A stretch of DNA of 64,000 nt from Biomphalaria glabrata (taxonomy: Eukaryota > Mollusca > Gastropoda > Planorbidae). Shown here in pieces: positions 46,901 to 56,610 of this stretch. The translations under genes were made by a program, and so were the position numbers. Location of the stretch: assembly GCF_947242115.1 (NCBI RefSeq), contig NC_074712.1, forward strand, positions 20,732,915-20,796,914, written 5' to 3'. How positions within the stretch are numbered: the stretch's first letter is position 1; every line of letters begins with the position of its first letter. Below the pieces are notes generated by a model that did no database searches, was not told the DNA's origin, and saw only the letters and a list, made by a program, of their open reading frames with translations.

Positions 46901-49900
46901 GTGTTCTTATCTTATCTTATATAATACAGACGTTACTTCAAAAAAGAAGATGATTACGTCCTACGCGTCATGCATTTAGTCATGCATATTAACCAATGAC
47001 TTAAATATGTTGGGATACATAACGCGTACAATAATCTAAGGGAACCAAACCCTACAAATTTAGCCTTATCTGTGAATACTGAAGGATTAATTTCTCTTGT
47101 TGGTATCAAACAAAATAATTAATTACCAGTAATTAATTTAGCCTTCTCTGCTCTGCTCTGCAGAGAAGAGCGGGAAGAGCTGGGAAACCATAAAAAAACT
47201 AGCGAGAGACCGTGGAGGGTGGCGTGTTTTTGTCGAGGCCCTATTTTCCATGAGGAAATCAAAGGAGTGATGATGATGATGATGAATCAATTTAGTAATT
47301 AGTTCGCTTTTTCAGTACAATGACCAAAGGTGTTTAACACACTCCCCATTGATCTCAGACAACATGCTACACTACATTCAAGAAGTATACGAAGACCTAT
47401 CTGTTCAAAACTTATTTCCATTAGTTTGTCATTTTAACTCTCATTTTTATGTTTCACAACGTCCTGAGCCTACATCATGTTTATGTTTCACAACGTCCTG
47501 AGCCTACATCATGTTTATGTTTCACAGCGTCCTGAGCCTACATCATGTTTATGTTTCACAGCGTCCTGAGCCTACATCATGTTTATGTTTCAATACGTCA
47601 TGAGCCTACATCATGTTTATGTTTCAATACGTCCTGAGCCTACATCATGTTTATGTTTCACAACGTCCTGAGCCTACATCATGTTTATGTTTCACAGCGT
47701 CCTGAGCCTACATCATGTTTATGTTTCACAGCGTCCTGAGCCTACATCATGTTTATGTTTCACAGCGTCCTGAGCCTACATCATGTTTATGTTTCACAGC
47801 GTCCTGAGCCTACATCATGTTTATGTTTCACAGCGTCCTGAGCCTACATCATGTTTATGTTTCAATACGTCCTGAGCCTACATCATGTTTATGTTTCACA
47901 ACGTCCTGAGCCTACATCATGTTTATGTTTCACAGCGTCCTGAGCCTACATCATGTTTATGTTTCACAGCGTCCTGAGCCTACATCATGTTTATGTTTTA
48001 CAGCGTCCTGAGCCTACATCGTGTTTATGTTTCACAGCGTCCTGAGCCTACATCATGTTTATGTTTCACAACGTCCTGAGCCTACATCATGTTTATGTTT
48101 CACAACGTCCTGAGCCTACATCATGTTTATGTTTCACAACGTCCTGAGCCTACATCATGTTTATGTTTCACAGCGTCCTGAGCCTACATCGTGTTTATGT
48201 TTCACAGCGTCCTGAGCCTACATCATGTTTATGTTTCACAACGTCCTGAGCCTACATCATGTTTATGTTTCACAACGTCCTGAGCCTACATCATGTTTAT
48301 GTTTCACAGCGTCCTGAGCCTACATCGTGTTTATGTTTCACAGCGTCCTGAGCCTACATCATGTTTATGTTTCACAACGTCCTGAGCCTACATCATGTTT
48401 ATGTTTCACAGCGCTCTATAAATTAAATTATTACTATTATTATTATAATTATTATTATTATTGTATGCAACAATGCAATCAGCACATTCTGTATATGCTA
48501 CTCTGCCTCAAAGTGGCGCCCGGATGGAAACGATCGTAGGAGGAAAGCGTTTGTGTATGAAGGCAGTATTCGTAATAGACCCCTCCCCCCCCCATAACCC
48601 CGAATCAAATTGAAATGTAATTAATGTCGTTAGCAAACTGTGATTTCTACAAAATCAAAATTGGACTGGCACCCCAACCGAAAGGTAAGGGTCGGGGAAC
48701 GAGATTGATGGAAGCGCCCCTCACCTCCCCAAATCGGCGCGCATTCTAGTGGGGTGTGGCATAATACAAAAAATATGAAAATGAGTATATATTAATTAAC
48801 AAGAGTAAAGAATTCGAATACAAACGGTGATATCTCTACCAAAACTCGGCAGATGGCCCCTACCGCCTCCCCCTAGACCCCCAGTGAGCTGAGCTCGCAG
48901 GGTAGAAACGCCTCTCTCTTATCTCCCTCACCACTGGCAAGTACCGTATGTCTTGTGACTCTATAGTCTACACTTAGAAGAAAAGCTAATCCTGTACCTG
49001 TCAATGGCTATCGTGCTCCGACTGAGACACGAAGCAGCAATTGTGAATACGGTTAGAGCAGTCACGTATCGACAACGTTTATCTATAGAGTGAGCTGGCT
49101 GAGGAAGAGAAGAACATTGTCAAGACATTTTAACAAAAACATCTCTGTCGGGATCCATAGAGTACAGTAAGAAGTGGCTGCACAAGATGACTGCAGGGAA
49201 TGACAGCAACGGAGGACTGCAGGGAATGACAGCAATGGATGACTGCAGGGAATGACAGCAATGTAGGACTGCAGGGAATGACAGCAATGGATGACTGCAG
49301 GGAATGACAGCAATGGATGACTGCAGGGAATGACAGCAATGGATGACTGCAGGGAATGACAGCAATGGATGACTGCAGGGAATGACAGCAATGAATGACT
49401 GCAGGGAATGACAGCAATGGAGGACTGCAGGGAATGACAGCAATGGAGGACTGCAGGGAATGACAGCAAGGGAGAACTGCAGGGAATGACAATGGAGGAC
49501 TGCAGGGAATGACAGCAATGGAGGACTGCAGGGAATGACAGCAAGGGAGAACTGCAGGGAATGACAGCAAGGGAGGACTGCAGGGAATTGCAGCAGACGA
49601 TGAATGCATTGGGATTACTGTAGCTGATTATTTCGTGGATGATTCATGGGGATGAGAGCATAGGGATGACTTGATGGGCATGACTGCAGAGGATGACTTG
49701 ATGGGCATGACTGCATAGGGGTGACTTGATGGGCATGGCTGCATAGGGATGACTTATGGTATGACTGAGGAGGATGACTCCAAAGGGTGACAGCAGAGAA
49801 TAGCTGAATGGGGATTACCACAGGAATGACTCCACGGAATGACTCTATGGGGGATGATTGCAAGTATGTTGTAGACTCAGAATCATCATGTCTCCCAATA

Positions 49901-50742
49901 GCAGTTAACTCACCCAGTTATCTATTATCTATTTAAAAAAGCCTAGTCGTAACTTTGACTGACCCAATAAGTTGTATATGACTTTATAAAATCATGAGTA
50001 ATCTTGTGCTAGGACAATTTCAACATTTAGGCGAGATACCTTTAAAACTACACTGCCAAACACTTACGTCGAAGGGGGCATATAGGACAGCAAGATTCAA
50101 ACCAGTTAGGACGTTGGCCAGGATTAGGGAAGCGATGAATAGGTTGGGTTTCTCAATCCTCAGGTCTGGTATAGTGACGATGCAGAACTGAAATATGCAT
50201 CATTTGTGTGAGCTCAGGACTTACTTAACTCAGGAATAGTCCAACAAGACATTATACATCATTACAAATCAGAGTTTTGCACCAACAAGACATTATACAT
50301 CATTACAAATCAGAAACCCTAAAACAAAAAGTTCAATATAAAGAATACGTTTTATCGCTTATTTTAAGGGGAAATGCATCAAATATTTTATTTTGAATCA
50401 ATCATCTGGGAGGTTTCCGTGCTGCTATTTGTTTTCGTATGGCACGCTTTTCTTCCAGGCCCATGTCTCTTTAACTGCCCATAGATGTCTTGGTCACCAT
50501 CTAACTCCATGTAACATACATATACACACACAAAAAAAAGGTTTTACCATGCTGACAACATCGAAGCCTCTACTTACCAGGGCTATGATATTGAACAGGC
50601 CAGTCATTCCGCTGACCACAGACTCAAAGATAATGAGCTCAACAGTCCTTGTATTAGTTTGGATGTGCCGTTCATTGTGGACGTTACTTTGTATCGATAT
50701 ATATTCGTCCTCGACTGTATCGTGTATGCTGGTATTGTACAT
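38961..50742 (-). CDS. Class A (rhodopsin-like) orphan GPCR, gene B
   Basis: Seven exons on the - strand join in frame: 50742-50578, 50187-50068, 49098-48998, 46490-46352, 44821-44669, 42302-41556 and 39086-38961, giving 516 aa. Landmarks are an NTS glycosylation site (N3); N51 (1.50); N80 at 2.50, where Asp is usual; C104 (3.25) with loop-2 cysteines C182 and C188; T111 at 3.32; DRY at 128-130; W156 (4.50); no proline at 5.50 (VVSSLIITYVY); CWLPY at 451-455; and DPLIY at 488-492 with Asp at 7.49. The third cytoplasmic loop exceeds 200 aa. The tail is short (about 20 aa after LLNQPFRK). The receptor is a predicted plasma-membrane receptor with unknown ligand. It shares six intron positions with gene A, to which it is convergent, and I infer paralogy. 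All junctions are GT-AG and no disabling change was seen. Confidence 0.88.
39505..40750 (-). mobile_element. LINE with restriction-like endonuclease, copy 2, in gene B intron 6
   Basis: Same family as 13826-15050. The - strand reads LTRKLLTKFRCLLPKSST, KDGGRGLHNIFKLCKTQ, VGLDNVGHEIRQWEEK, GESIEHIIAGCSALLES, YLGRHNRVAKLIHQHLAL, then VDFNRPDLLLIDKK of the endonuclease. It is 5'-truncated at about 40748, with frame breaks. A second, partly duplicated 3' segment is visible: matching blocks near 39585-39640 and 39700-39750 suggest a small tandem duplication. The 3' end lies at a perfect hairpin, CTCTGGCA-C-TGCCAGAG (39512-39528). Confidence 0.85.
40895..40952. repeat. CA/TA microsatellite
   Basis: Compound ACAC and TATA run beside the 5' edge of LINE copy 2. 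Confidence 0.9.
40965..41160 (+). repeat. Dispersed repeat (GCGCTATGGTCCAATC family), copy 2
   Basis: TTATATAGCGCTACTTTCAT, GCTTATAGCATGATTGG, AGCGCTATGGTCCAATC and a G-run match the copy at 25960-26180. Confidence 0.6.
41556..42302 (-). CDS. Gene B exon 6 (ICL3, TM6)
   Basis: Codes residues 227-475: a long basic and Ser-rich cytoplasmic loop, then TM6 (ALIVVFITFGAHLVCWLPY) and the start of ECL3 (KFPFTKEQEL). The acceptor is TTTCCGTTAG and the donor is GTAAGA at 41555, both phase 0. Gene A splits this region with an intron before TM6. Confidence 0.93.
42812..43302. repeat. 28-bp minisatellite in gene B intron 5
   Basis: About 17 units of CTAGACTGGTTCTTGACTC plus TGACTTCAC, with CCGACTTCC and TTCAT variants. 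Confidence 0.95.
43303..44668. other. Rest of gene B intron 5
   Basis: AT-rich intron sequence with a short C-run near 44278-44288. A 65-codon open frame at 44166-44363 (-) has no signature. Confidence 0.45.
44669..44821 (-). CDS. Gene B exon 5 (ECL2, TM5)
   Basis: Codes residues 176-226: RDHDDICLPFTRCLYN, then TM5 and HLQIQLLKQ. The acceptor is CTTTGTCTAG and the donor is GTAAGT at 44668, both phase 0. Confidence 0.92.
45131..45406 (+). mobile_element. tRNA-derived SINE with 11-bp target duplication
   Basis: The tRNA-like head has an A-box (GGTGGTAGAGCGG) and a B-box (GGGTTCGAGTC). Then come the body (GAAGACTGAGATTTTTAAAT, CACCTCTGAGTCCACTCAGC, GGTTGGTCGTTGTGCTG, ATCATCTGCCCTATAGACCA, AGGTCTGAAAGGGGAACTTT) and a T-rich end. 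The direct repeat TACAATATATA flanks it at 45120-45130 and 45407-45417. It lies in gene B intron 4, antisense to the gene. Confidence 0.9.
45496..45722. repeat. 23-bp array (LINE YGHIT segment)
   Basis: About ten units of ACAAGGTCCTTTATAGCCA plus TATC or CATC. The last unit runs directly into LINE sequence (ACAAGGTCCTCAGGGCG). Confidence 0.92.
45905..46058. repeat. 29-bp array (LINE 3' end segment)
   Basis: Five units of AGATCTTGTGTGGTGTCCC plus AACGGTCTAC. The matching single-copy LINE sequence, AGATCTTGTGTGGTGCCCC, is at 9298-9316. Confidence 0.92.
46070..46256. repeat. 51-bp array, 3.5 copies
   Basis: The unit includes GGCTAATAGAAGCCTCCTCC, CTTACAGACCTAAATAATC and TGAAGGCAGAAA. At 17 codons it keeps a frame open (AERLIEASSLTDLNNLK), but no start, family or exon context supports a gene. 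Confidence 0.9.
46352..46490 (-). CDS. Gene B exon 4 (ICL2, TM4)
   Basis: Completes DRY and codes YNYICHPLHYQSKTSG and TM4 (MLLILWGTSLALAMAS) to residue 175. The acceptor is CCTCCTGACAG and the donor is GTAAAA at 46351, phase 0. Confidence 0.9.
46545..47305. other. Gene B intron 3, left part
   Basis: AT-rich intron. It includes a partial dispersed-repeat copy at 47040-47135 (ACAAATTTAGCCTTATCTG, TATCAAACAAAATAATTAAT). Confidence 0.45.
47310..48465 (+). mobile_element. CR1/L2-like LINE 3' end with expanded 3' UTR
   Basis: 47335-47440 matches the 3' coding end and UTR start of the LINE at 24725-25790: CTCCCCATTGATCTCAGACA, CTACATTCAAGAAG, AGACCTATCTGTTCAAAAC. The 34-bp array follows. Then comes the LINE terminus, CACAGCGCTCTATAAATT and an ATT-rich tail (48424-48462). 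Confidence 0.88.
47440..48412. repeat. 34-bp minisatellite born in a LINE 3' UTR
   Basis: About 28 units of ATGTTTCACAGCGTCCTGAG plus CCTACATCATGTTT, with CAACG and CAATACG variants. The single-copy homologue lies in the LINE at about 24762-24803 on the - strand. Confidence 0.95.
48466..48990. other. Gene B intron 3, right part
   Basis: Intron sequence with several CCCC-rich short runs (48579-48592, 48865-48880). No element or exon recognised. Confidence 0.45.
48998..49098 (-). CDS. Gene B exon 3 (TM3)
   Basis: Codes residues 96-128 plus two bases of R129 (PAHSIDKRCRYVTALTVF to STIAIDR). The acceptor CTTCCTCAG at 49099 is required for phase 0; the nearer AG at 49083 would break the frame. 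The donor is GTACAG at 48997, phase 2 in DRY. A 26-bp array begins about 80 bp upstream of this acceptor. Confidence 0.88.
49178..49600. repeat. 26-bp minisatellite in gene B intron 2
   Basis: About 16 units of GACTGCAGGGAATGACAGCA plus ATGGAT or ATGGAG. Frames on the - strand (AVIPCSHPLLSFP) are open only because of periodicity. Confidence 0.95.
49630..49862. repeat. Degenerate relative of the 26-bp array
   Basis: Loosely repeated GATGACTTGATGGGCATGAC and TGCATAGGG units merge with the preceding array. Confidence 0.75.
50068..50187 (-). CDS. Gene B exon 2 (TM2)
   Basis: Codes residues 56-95 (FCIVTIPDLRIEKPN, then LFIASLILANVLTG). Asn occupies 2.50. The acceptor is ATATTTCAG and the donor is GTAAGT at 50067, both phase 0. 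It is too short to appear as a separate long open frame. Confidence 0.9.
50578..50742 (-). CDS. Gene B exon 1 (N-terminus, TM1)
   Basis: Codes residues 1-55 (MYNTSIHDTVEDEYIS to GLFNIIAL). The donor GTAAGT starts at 50577, phase 0. ATG 50742 is the first in frame after an in-frame TAG. Confidence 0.88.
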
Positions 50743-50753
50743 CAGTGTGACAT
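50742..50753 (-). promoter_or_regulatory. Four-codon upstream ORF overlapping gene B ATG
   Basis: On the - strand ATG-TCA-CAC-TGA (50753-50742) ends with TGA, whose A starts the receptor ATG, giving TGATG. Gene A has the same overlap. This arrangement is compatible with termination-reinitiation, provided the segment is in the mRNA. Confidence 0.5.
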
Positions 50754-51645
50754 GGAGCTAAACCATGGGCCTGAAACAGCGGGTTTGGATGGTTAATACG
50801 TTTTGGTATTGTCAAAATTGAAACCTAATCGACCCAATGTCTAGATGTTTGCCGGAGAAGCTTGTTTAGGTGAACAATGTCAGGGAGAGGTATGGCGAGA
50901 ATGAATGTTAGTTTGATATTTTGGTGTGATTGTTATATCCCCTTGTTATGAACGGAAGTGTTGAACGTGTTGTGAACTGAGTGATTAAGTCTTCGTTGAA
51001 TGTGCGAGAGAATGTGTTAGTCAGTAAGGTCTTGCTCCCGGTCCAGGAAGGTTGGACGTTTACTTCCTGGACTGGTATTTATGTATTTAAAAGTTGATGG
51101 ACTGGTGTTTTGTGTATTTCATAAGAGTGATATAATTGTGTGCGTTATCAAGTATTAAAGTATTGTTGGTATTCATGAATATAAGGAGTTCTAGTTGATG
51201 TATATTAAGTTCGTATTTGAGTTAAGCAAGTATTGAATTATAATTGAGTAACCAAGAAAGTACCAAGCAAGTATTATTTAGTATTCAAGAAACCCCTAGT
51301 GAGCCACATGAGCCAAGTTATTAAAGTAACAGAACAAGACAAGAGAAGAGCAAGCAGAGCATAGCAGCAGCAGTATATATATATAATTCGACCCTCTGAC
51401 AAACAAGTTTCTCTTTTTGAAATCAAACAGTTCAAATCCTCAAGTAGAGTTATAAATAAATGTCAATAATAAATACAAAATAGTAGACTTAGCATGAAGC
51501 TTGAAGCTTACTGACTGGTCCTCTTTTGTTTTTTATCTTCCCTTGTTGATCTGGCCAATTCTATACTTAGCTTAAAATACAAGAAAGAAAGATAATGGTC
51601 TATTAAGAATATCACCCCTTTTTTCCTATTTTTAGATATAGTGGA
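50754..51645. other. Upstream region of gene B
   Basis: AT-rich sequence with loosely repeated GTATT/AAGTATT motifs (51140-51310). It should hold the 5' UTR and promoter. No clear core promoter seen. Confidence 0.4.
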
Positions 51646-51649
51646 AATT

Positions 51650-52392
51650 TACTGTCGGAAGACCTCAATGTGGACTCTGACACCCGAGAAACCTTAAAAT
51701 AAACTCTGACAGCTGGAAGACTTTAAAATGGAACCTGCCACTTAAGAGACTTTAACGTGGACCCTGTCATCTAAAAGACTTCAACATGGACACTGTCACC
51801 TAAAAGACTTAAACATGGACCCTGTCACATAAAAAACTTCAACATGGATCCTGTCACCTAAAAGACTTCAACATGGACACTGTCACCTAAAAGACTTAAA
51901 CATGGAACCTGCCACTTAAGAGACTTTAACGTGGACCCTGTCATCTAAAAGACTTCAACATGGACACTGTCACCTAAAAGACTTAAACATGGACCCTGTC
52001 ACATAAAAGACTTCAACATGGATCCTGTCACCTAAAAGACTTCAACATGGACACTGTCACCTAAAAGACTTAAACATGGAACCTGCCACTTAAGAGACTT
52101 TAACGTGGACCCTGTCATCTAAAAGACTTCAACATGGACACTGTCACCTAAAAGACTTAAACATGGACCCTGTCACATAAAAGACTTCAAAATGGACCCT
52201 GTCACCTAAAAGACTTCAACATGGACCCTGACATCTAAAAGACTTCAATATGGACCCTGCCAACCAAGAGACTTAACCATGGATCCTGACAACTTAGCGA
52301 CTTAAATATGGACCCTTCCACGTGAGAAACTTTAACACAGACACTGCCAATTAAGAGACTTCAAACATGGAACCTGCCATCTGTGAGACCTC
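51650..52392. repeat. 29-bp minisatellite with 174-bp higher-order repeat
   Basis: Units of CTAAAAGACTTCAACATGG plus ACCCTGTCAC. The CTTAAGAGAC variant recurs at 51741, 51915 and 52089, exactly 174 bp (six units) apart. Confidence 0.93.
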
Positions 52393-53325
52393 AAAATGGA
52401 CGGAAGCACATGACAGATCATCCTGGCGCCGTGCCGTGAAAACTGGCGCTAAAATCGCCGAAAACAAGATTACTTAGCGCTTGTAGTAGAAAAGCGCCAC
52501 ACAAAATCTTTGGCAATTGCTACTCCAATCGACGCGAGGAATTTAATTATTTTAATTAACGGTCTTGAAGGATATGAAAAAAGCTGCTAACAGTCTGCAT
52601 GAATGACGGACGACAGGCTACTGAAAAATTTCAATGTGATGGAAATTGGAAACAAGGTTGAACTTTCCTGTTCAACATAATATCATAAGACCCGTGGTTC
52701 TGAAAAGTTTACCATTCATAACGCTATTCAGCCACAAGGAACGAAACAAAATGCTGAAACAAGCATTCCAAAACCTGACTCGTCACAGCAGTGATCTTTA
52801 TATTTACCTTAGGGAGACAAAAACAAAATGGTGAACAAAAAAATTGAGGTCTTTTTCTGATTTAATTCTCGCTGGCTTTAATGTTTCGCTTTTACTAAAG
52901 ATAAAAAAAAGGTACGTTCGCGTCGGCTAGGAGGTCTGAGGCGGAGCCCCGTCGCCTTTACTTTTCCTGCAGTTTCAGTTTTAGAATTCATTTTGTGGTG
53001 TTTACAGCTCACCAAGAAGGAAGAGAGCTAGTCTAATAAGTTAAATTAAGAAGGGGCGGGACTGGTCGATATTAAAGTGTAAAAGACATTGAAAGCAAGA
53101 CGTCTTTTCAATGGTCTATTTTGTTTTTGCTAAAAACGTAATGTGTCACTCGGGAAAAATCTAATTGTTCTGTCGTAAAAAGTATATCATATAGAGAAGA
53201 CATGCAGACAACTAATGCAGACACATCACATATAGCATACAGTGTAGGACTAAAATATAGACAAGACTTGCAGAATTCACATAAGTTTCACATGTAAAGT
53301 TGTCAGACATAATATAGAGGCATCA
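52393..53325. other. No gene recognised
   Basis: It includes a short GC-rich stretch (GGCGCCGTGCC, 52427-52437) and a fragment related to the GC-rich start of the 2536-4150 repeat near 52915-52970 (GGTCTGAGGCGGAGCCCCG). Confidence 0.45.
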
Positions 53326-53329
53326 TGTG

Positions 53330-54660
53330 TGGAAATCACACGCAGACATCATATACCTATATCACAGGTTGTTATCAAATGTAGACATCACGTATTGACA
53401 TCTCATATGGACATCACATATGGACATCACATATAGACATCACACATAGACATCACGTGTATACATCACATGTAAAAGGCGATGTTTATGCTACTTCTAA
53501 AAAACAAAGCTTAAACAAGAGAAAGCACTGCAAATCATTGACATATATATCAATTCTAGAAAATTTATCTCCCTTTTATGTAATCAATTACGACTAATTG
53601 ATTAATTACCTGATTCGTGCATTATCTTCGACAATGAATGTATTGTGCAAAATTTCAGCTTCATTTAAGAACAGACATACGAAGTGAGTTAAAAAAAGCT
53701 TTGAAAGAAATCAAATGTAGATTTCTAATTTAGATATCACTTGCAGACATTACATGTAAACACGACATGTAGGCATCACATCTGAACGTTTCAAGTATAA
53801 AAAAACACACTTCACTTAGGCATTTTACGTGGACATCATATGTAGACATCAAATATAGACATAGCATGTAGACATCACATATACACATAGCATGTAGACA
53901 TCACATATAGACATAGCATGTAGACATCACAAATAGACATAGCATGTAGACATCACATATAGACATAGCATGTAGACATCAAATATAGACATAGCATGTA
54001 GACATCAAATATAGACACAGCATGTAGACATTACATATAGACATAGCATGTAGACATCAAATATAGACATAGCATGTAGACATCAAATATAGACACAGCA
54101 TGTAGACATCAAATATAGACATAGCATGTAGACATCAAATATAGACATAGCATGTAGACATCACATATAGACATAGCATGTAGACATCAAATATAGACAT
54201 AGCATGTAGACATCACCATATAAACATAGCATGTAGGCATCACATATAGACATAGCATGTAGACATCAAATATAGACATAGCATGTAGAGATCACATATA
54301 GACATAACATGTAGACATCACAAATAGACATAGCATGTAGACATCACATACATACATAGCATGTAGACCTCACAAATAAACATAGCTTGTAGACATCACA
54401 TATACACATAGCATGTAGACATTACAAATAGACATAGCATGTAGACATCATATATACACATAGCATGTAGACATCACATATACACATAACATGTAAACAT
54501 CACATATAGAAAAAGCATGTAGACATCATGTATTCAAACGTAGACTTCACATGAAAAGTATACATCACATGTCAGTATCACATGTAGACATCACATGTTG
54601 GCATCACACGTAGACACCACATGTCAATATCAAATGTAGACAACATATGTAGACATCAGA
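53330..54660. repeat. ~26-bp array, core 53820-54530, degenerate flanks
   Basis: The core unit is ATAGACATAGCATGTAGACA plus TCACAT or TCAAAT. The flanks are looser ACATCACATGTAGACATC units. A dispersed-repeat copy interrupts it at about 53560-53710 (TTTCAGCTTCATTTAAGA). Confidence 0.9.
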
Positions 54661-55385
54661 CTCTGAGACTACATTGATTGTTCACAAAATTTGCTTTTTT
54701 AAAAACGTATCTACCGACTTACTGTCATTCTACTTTCACTTCCCACTGCTGTAGGATTTAGATTTGAACCTGTCTCCTAGCATCGTTGAGAGTTATTCAT
54801 GAATCGAGATCTATTCTATTTGTGAATTTATAAGATAAGAACTGGCTTAAACCTATGATTTTAACTAATCACTCTAATCACACAGATCACGTCATCAGAC
54901 CAAATGCTTTCATTATTGACCTGGAAATTAGATGTAGTAGTACATTCATTGTTTTGTCAATACGGAAGTAGAGGAGGCTCAGTTGGGATGATATGTTTGA
55001 TGGCTTCACTTTGTGCACTAATAGACATGTCATTCTGGGGGCATATTCGGGAATTGCCTTTCATTAGTTCTTCTGCCTGTACTGTGCGCAGTTGTTCCTC
55101 TTTTATTGGAGATTTTCAAACTTGGCCGAATACCTATAAATAGCCAGATTCTTGGTGAATCCGGTGTGCAACATAAAGGAAGTGCGGATAAGGTTTTAAA
55201 AAAAAGTAGTTAATAACTTGTTAGCACTGCAGAATCAAACTTTCTAAGCGCTTCTGTTTGTTGCACAAAATAATTTCAATGTGTACAAAATTGTCACTCT
55301 AGGACTTTCAACGTATTTAAACTAAATGGGCCACTAACTAGAGGCAATACAGGACCAACTGCCACGCATTGGTAGAATCATGGGC
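54661..55385. other. No gene recognised
   Basis: A 79-codon open frame at 54904-55143 (+) and its reverse show no family I can name. It could be part of an unidentified element. Confidence 0.4.
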
Positions 55386-55785
55386 GTTTACTGCAGAACT
55401 AGAGAGGATGGAATGGAATAGAGATGTAATATAAGAATCCGATGTATTAAAGACTTCATCACAAATGAAGCCATTTGAAACATGATCTTAACGGTTAATA
55501 TGACGTTCTAACCTCTGTCGAAAATCGCAAGCTTAAATTTTATGGTCATATCACGTTGTTCTCAGGGCTTGCAAAGACCTTCCTTCAGGGAACAGTACCA
55601 GGAAAAGAAGAAGAGGCATACAGAGAAAGCGATGGCAAGAAAACATACAAGAATGGATGGACCTGTCATTGACAGAGAATCCGGAGCGGAGCACTAGACA
55701 AAGAGAAATGGAAAAAGATGATTGATAGATCATGTGTGGTGCCCTAATGGTTCAACAAAATAAGGGATATGTAAAGGTAGGACAT
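55386..55785 (+). mobile_element. RTE-type LINE 3' fragment
   Basis: Readable blocks are a degenerate LERRIxAMxM region near 55395, FITNEA-like sequence, VENRKLKFYGHI (55516-55551), GLAKTFLQGTVPGK (55566-55607) and DRSCVVP near 55728, then the end AAGGGATATGTAAAGG. It is the fourth copy of this family in the window, all in + orientation. Frame broken. Confidence 0.85.
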
Positions 55786-56279
55786 TAATTTAGTTTATAG
55801 GAAAAATGTCCAATATATGCCATCAATATGAAGAAACTTGGTGACGATATGAGCTTAAAAAAAACGTTGTAAATTGAGAAAACCTGAGAAATAAATAACC
55901 AAACTAAACAATGTCAAGGACGCCATGATGACATTGCTGCCAACTAAATAATCAACATTTCTTTGTGCTACAACCGAAAATACCAAGAAACTTGCTTTTA
56001 AACTGATGAAAAATCCACAAAACTATTACAGTGGTGTACCTAGGGTATTTTATGTCTAGTGCGGCACCTCCATTTCATGATATTCAAAAACGAAATAAAA
56101 CAGCAAACAATTTTTTTAAACAAGTATTACAAATTGTAGTGTTTCTCAAAGTCTCACTGGTAACACTGTCATACAAAACAATTACCGTACACCCAGCTAG
56201 GAGGTCTGTAGAAAGTTGCAATCTCTTCAAGTGGGATCTGTACTGGAGGCCCAGGGCCAGATTTCACAGAGTGACGCCA
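55786..56279. other. No gene; possible element end
   Basis: ACAGTGGTGTACCTAGGGT at 56027-56045 resembles the terminal repeat of the 1488-1679 element in the CAGTGGCGTAGCTAGG form. No matching opposite end was found. Confidence 0.4.
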
Positions 56280-56610
56280 TGATCCTTAGTGGAATGTAGC
56301 ACTCAATGGCGATATCACTGCCCCTTGGGGCACCCTTATGTTTATTATGCGTGCGTCAGATGTTGCGCAGGTTACACTAACCAACTTTGTCACGCTCTTT
56401 TTGTCGTTCACTATTTTGTCGTGTAACCAATCAACTGACGTTTTATTTGGGGCAAAAAATAAAACAAAATAAACTTTGTTCAACATTTTCGATTCTACAT
56501 TCTCATAATCAAAAACTTGCAAATCATTTTCAAATATCTAGAGCAACTTCTGTGCTCAAATCCGGATATGTGACAGAGTGGAATTCATTAATTAATTACA
56601 TAACAATTTG
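56280..56610 (-). mobile_element. Short LINE reverse transcriptase fragment
   Basis: The - strand frame 56522-56286 reads SVDWLHDKIVNDKKSVT and ends ARIINIRVPQGAVISPLS. This is the fingers-palm stretch of a non-LTR reverse transcriptase (xWLxDFLxNR..., VPQGAVISP). It is broken right after the motif. Confidence 0.75.

Noticed and set aside
49083-49609. Three overlapping - strand frames rich in AVIPCS repeats
   Set aside because: Periodicity of the 26-bp array in an intron keeps all frames open.
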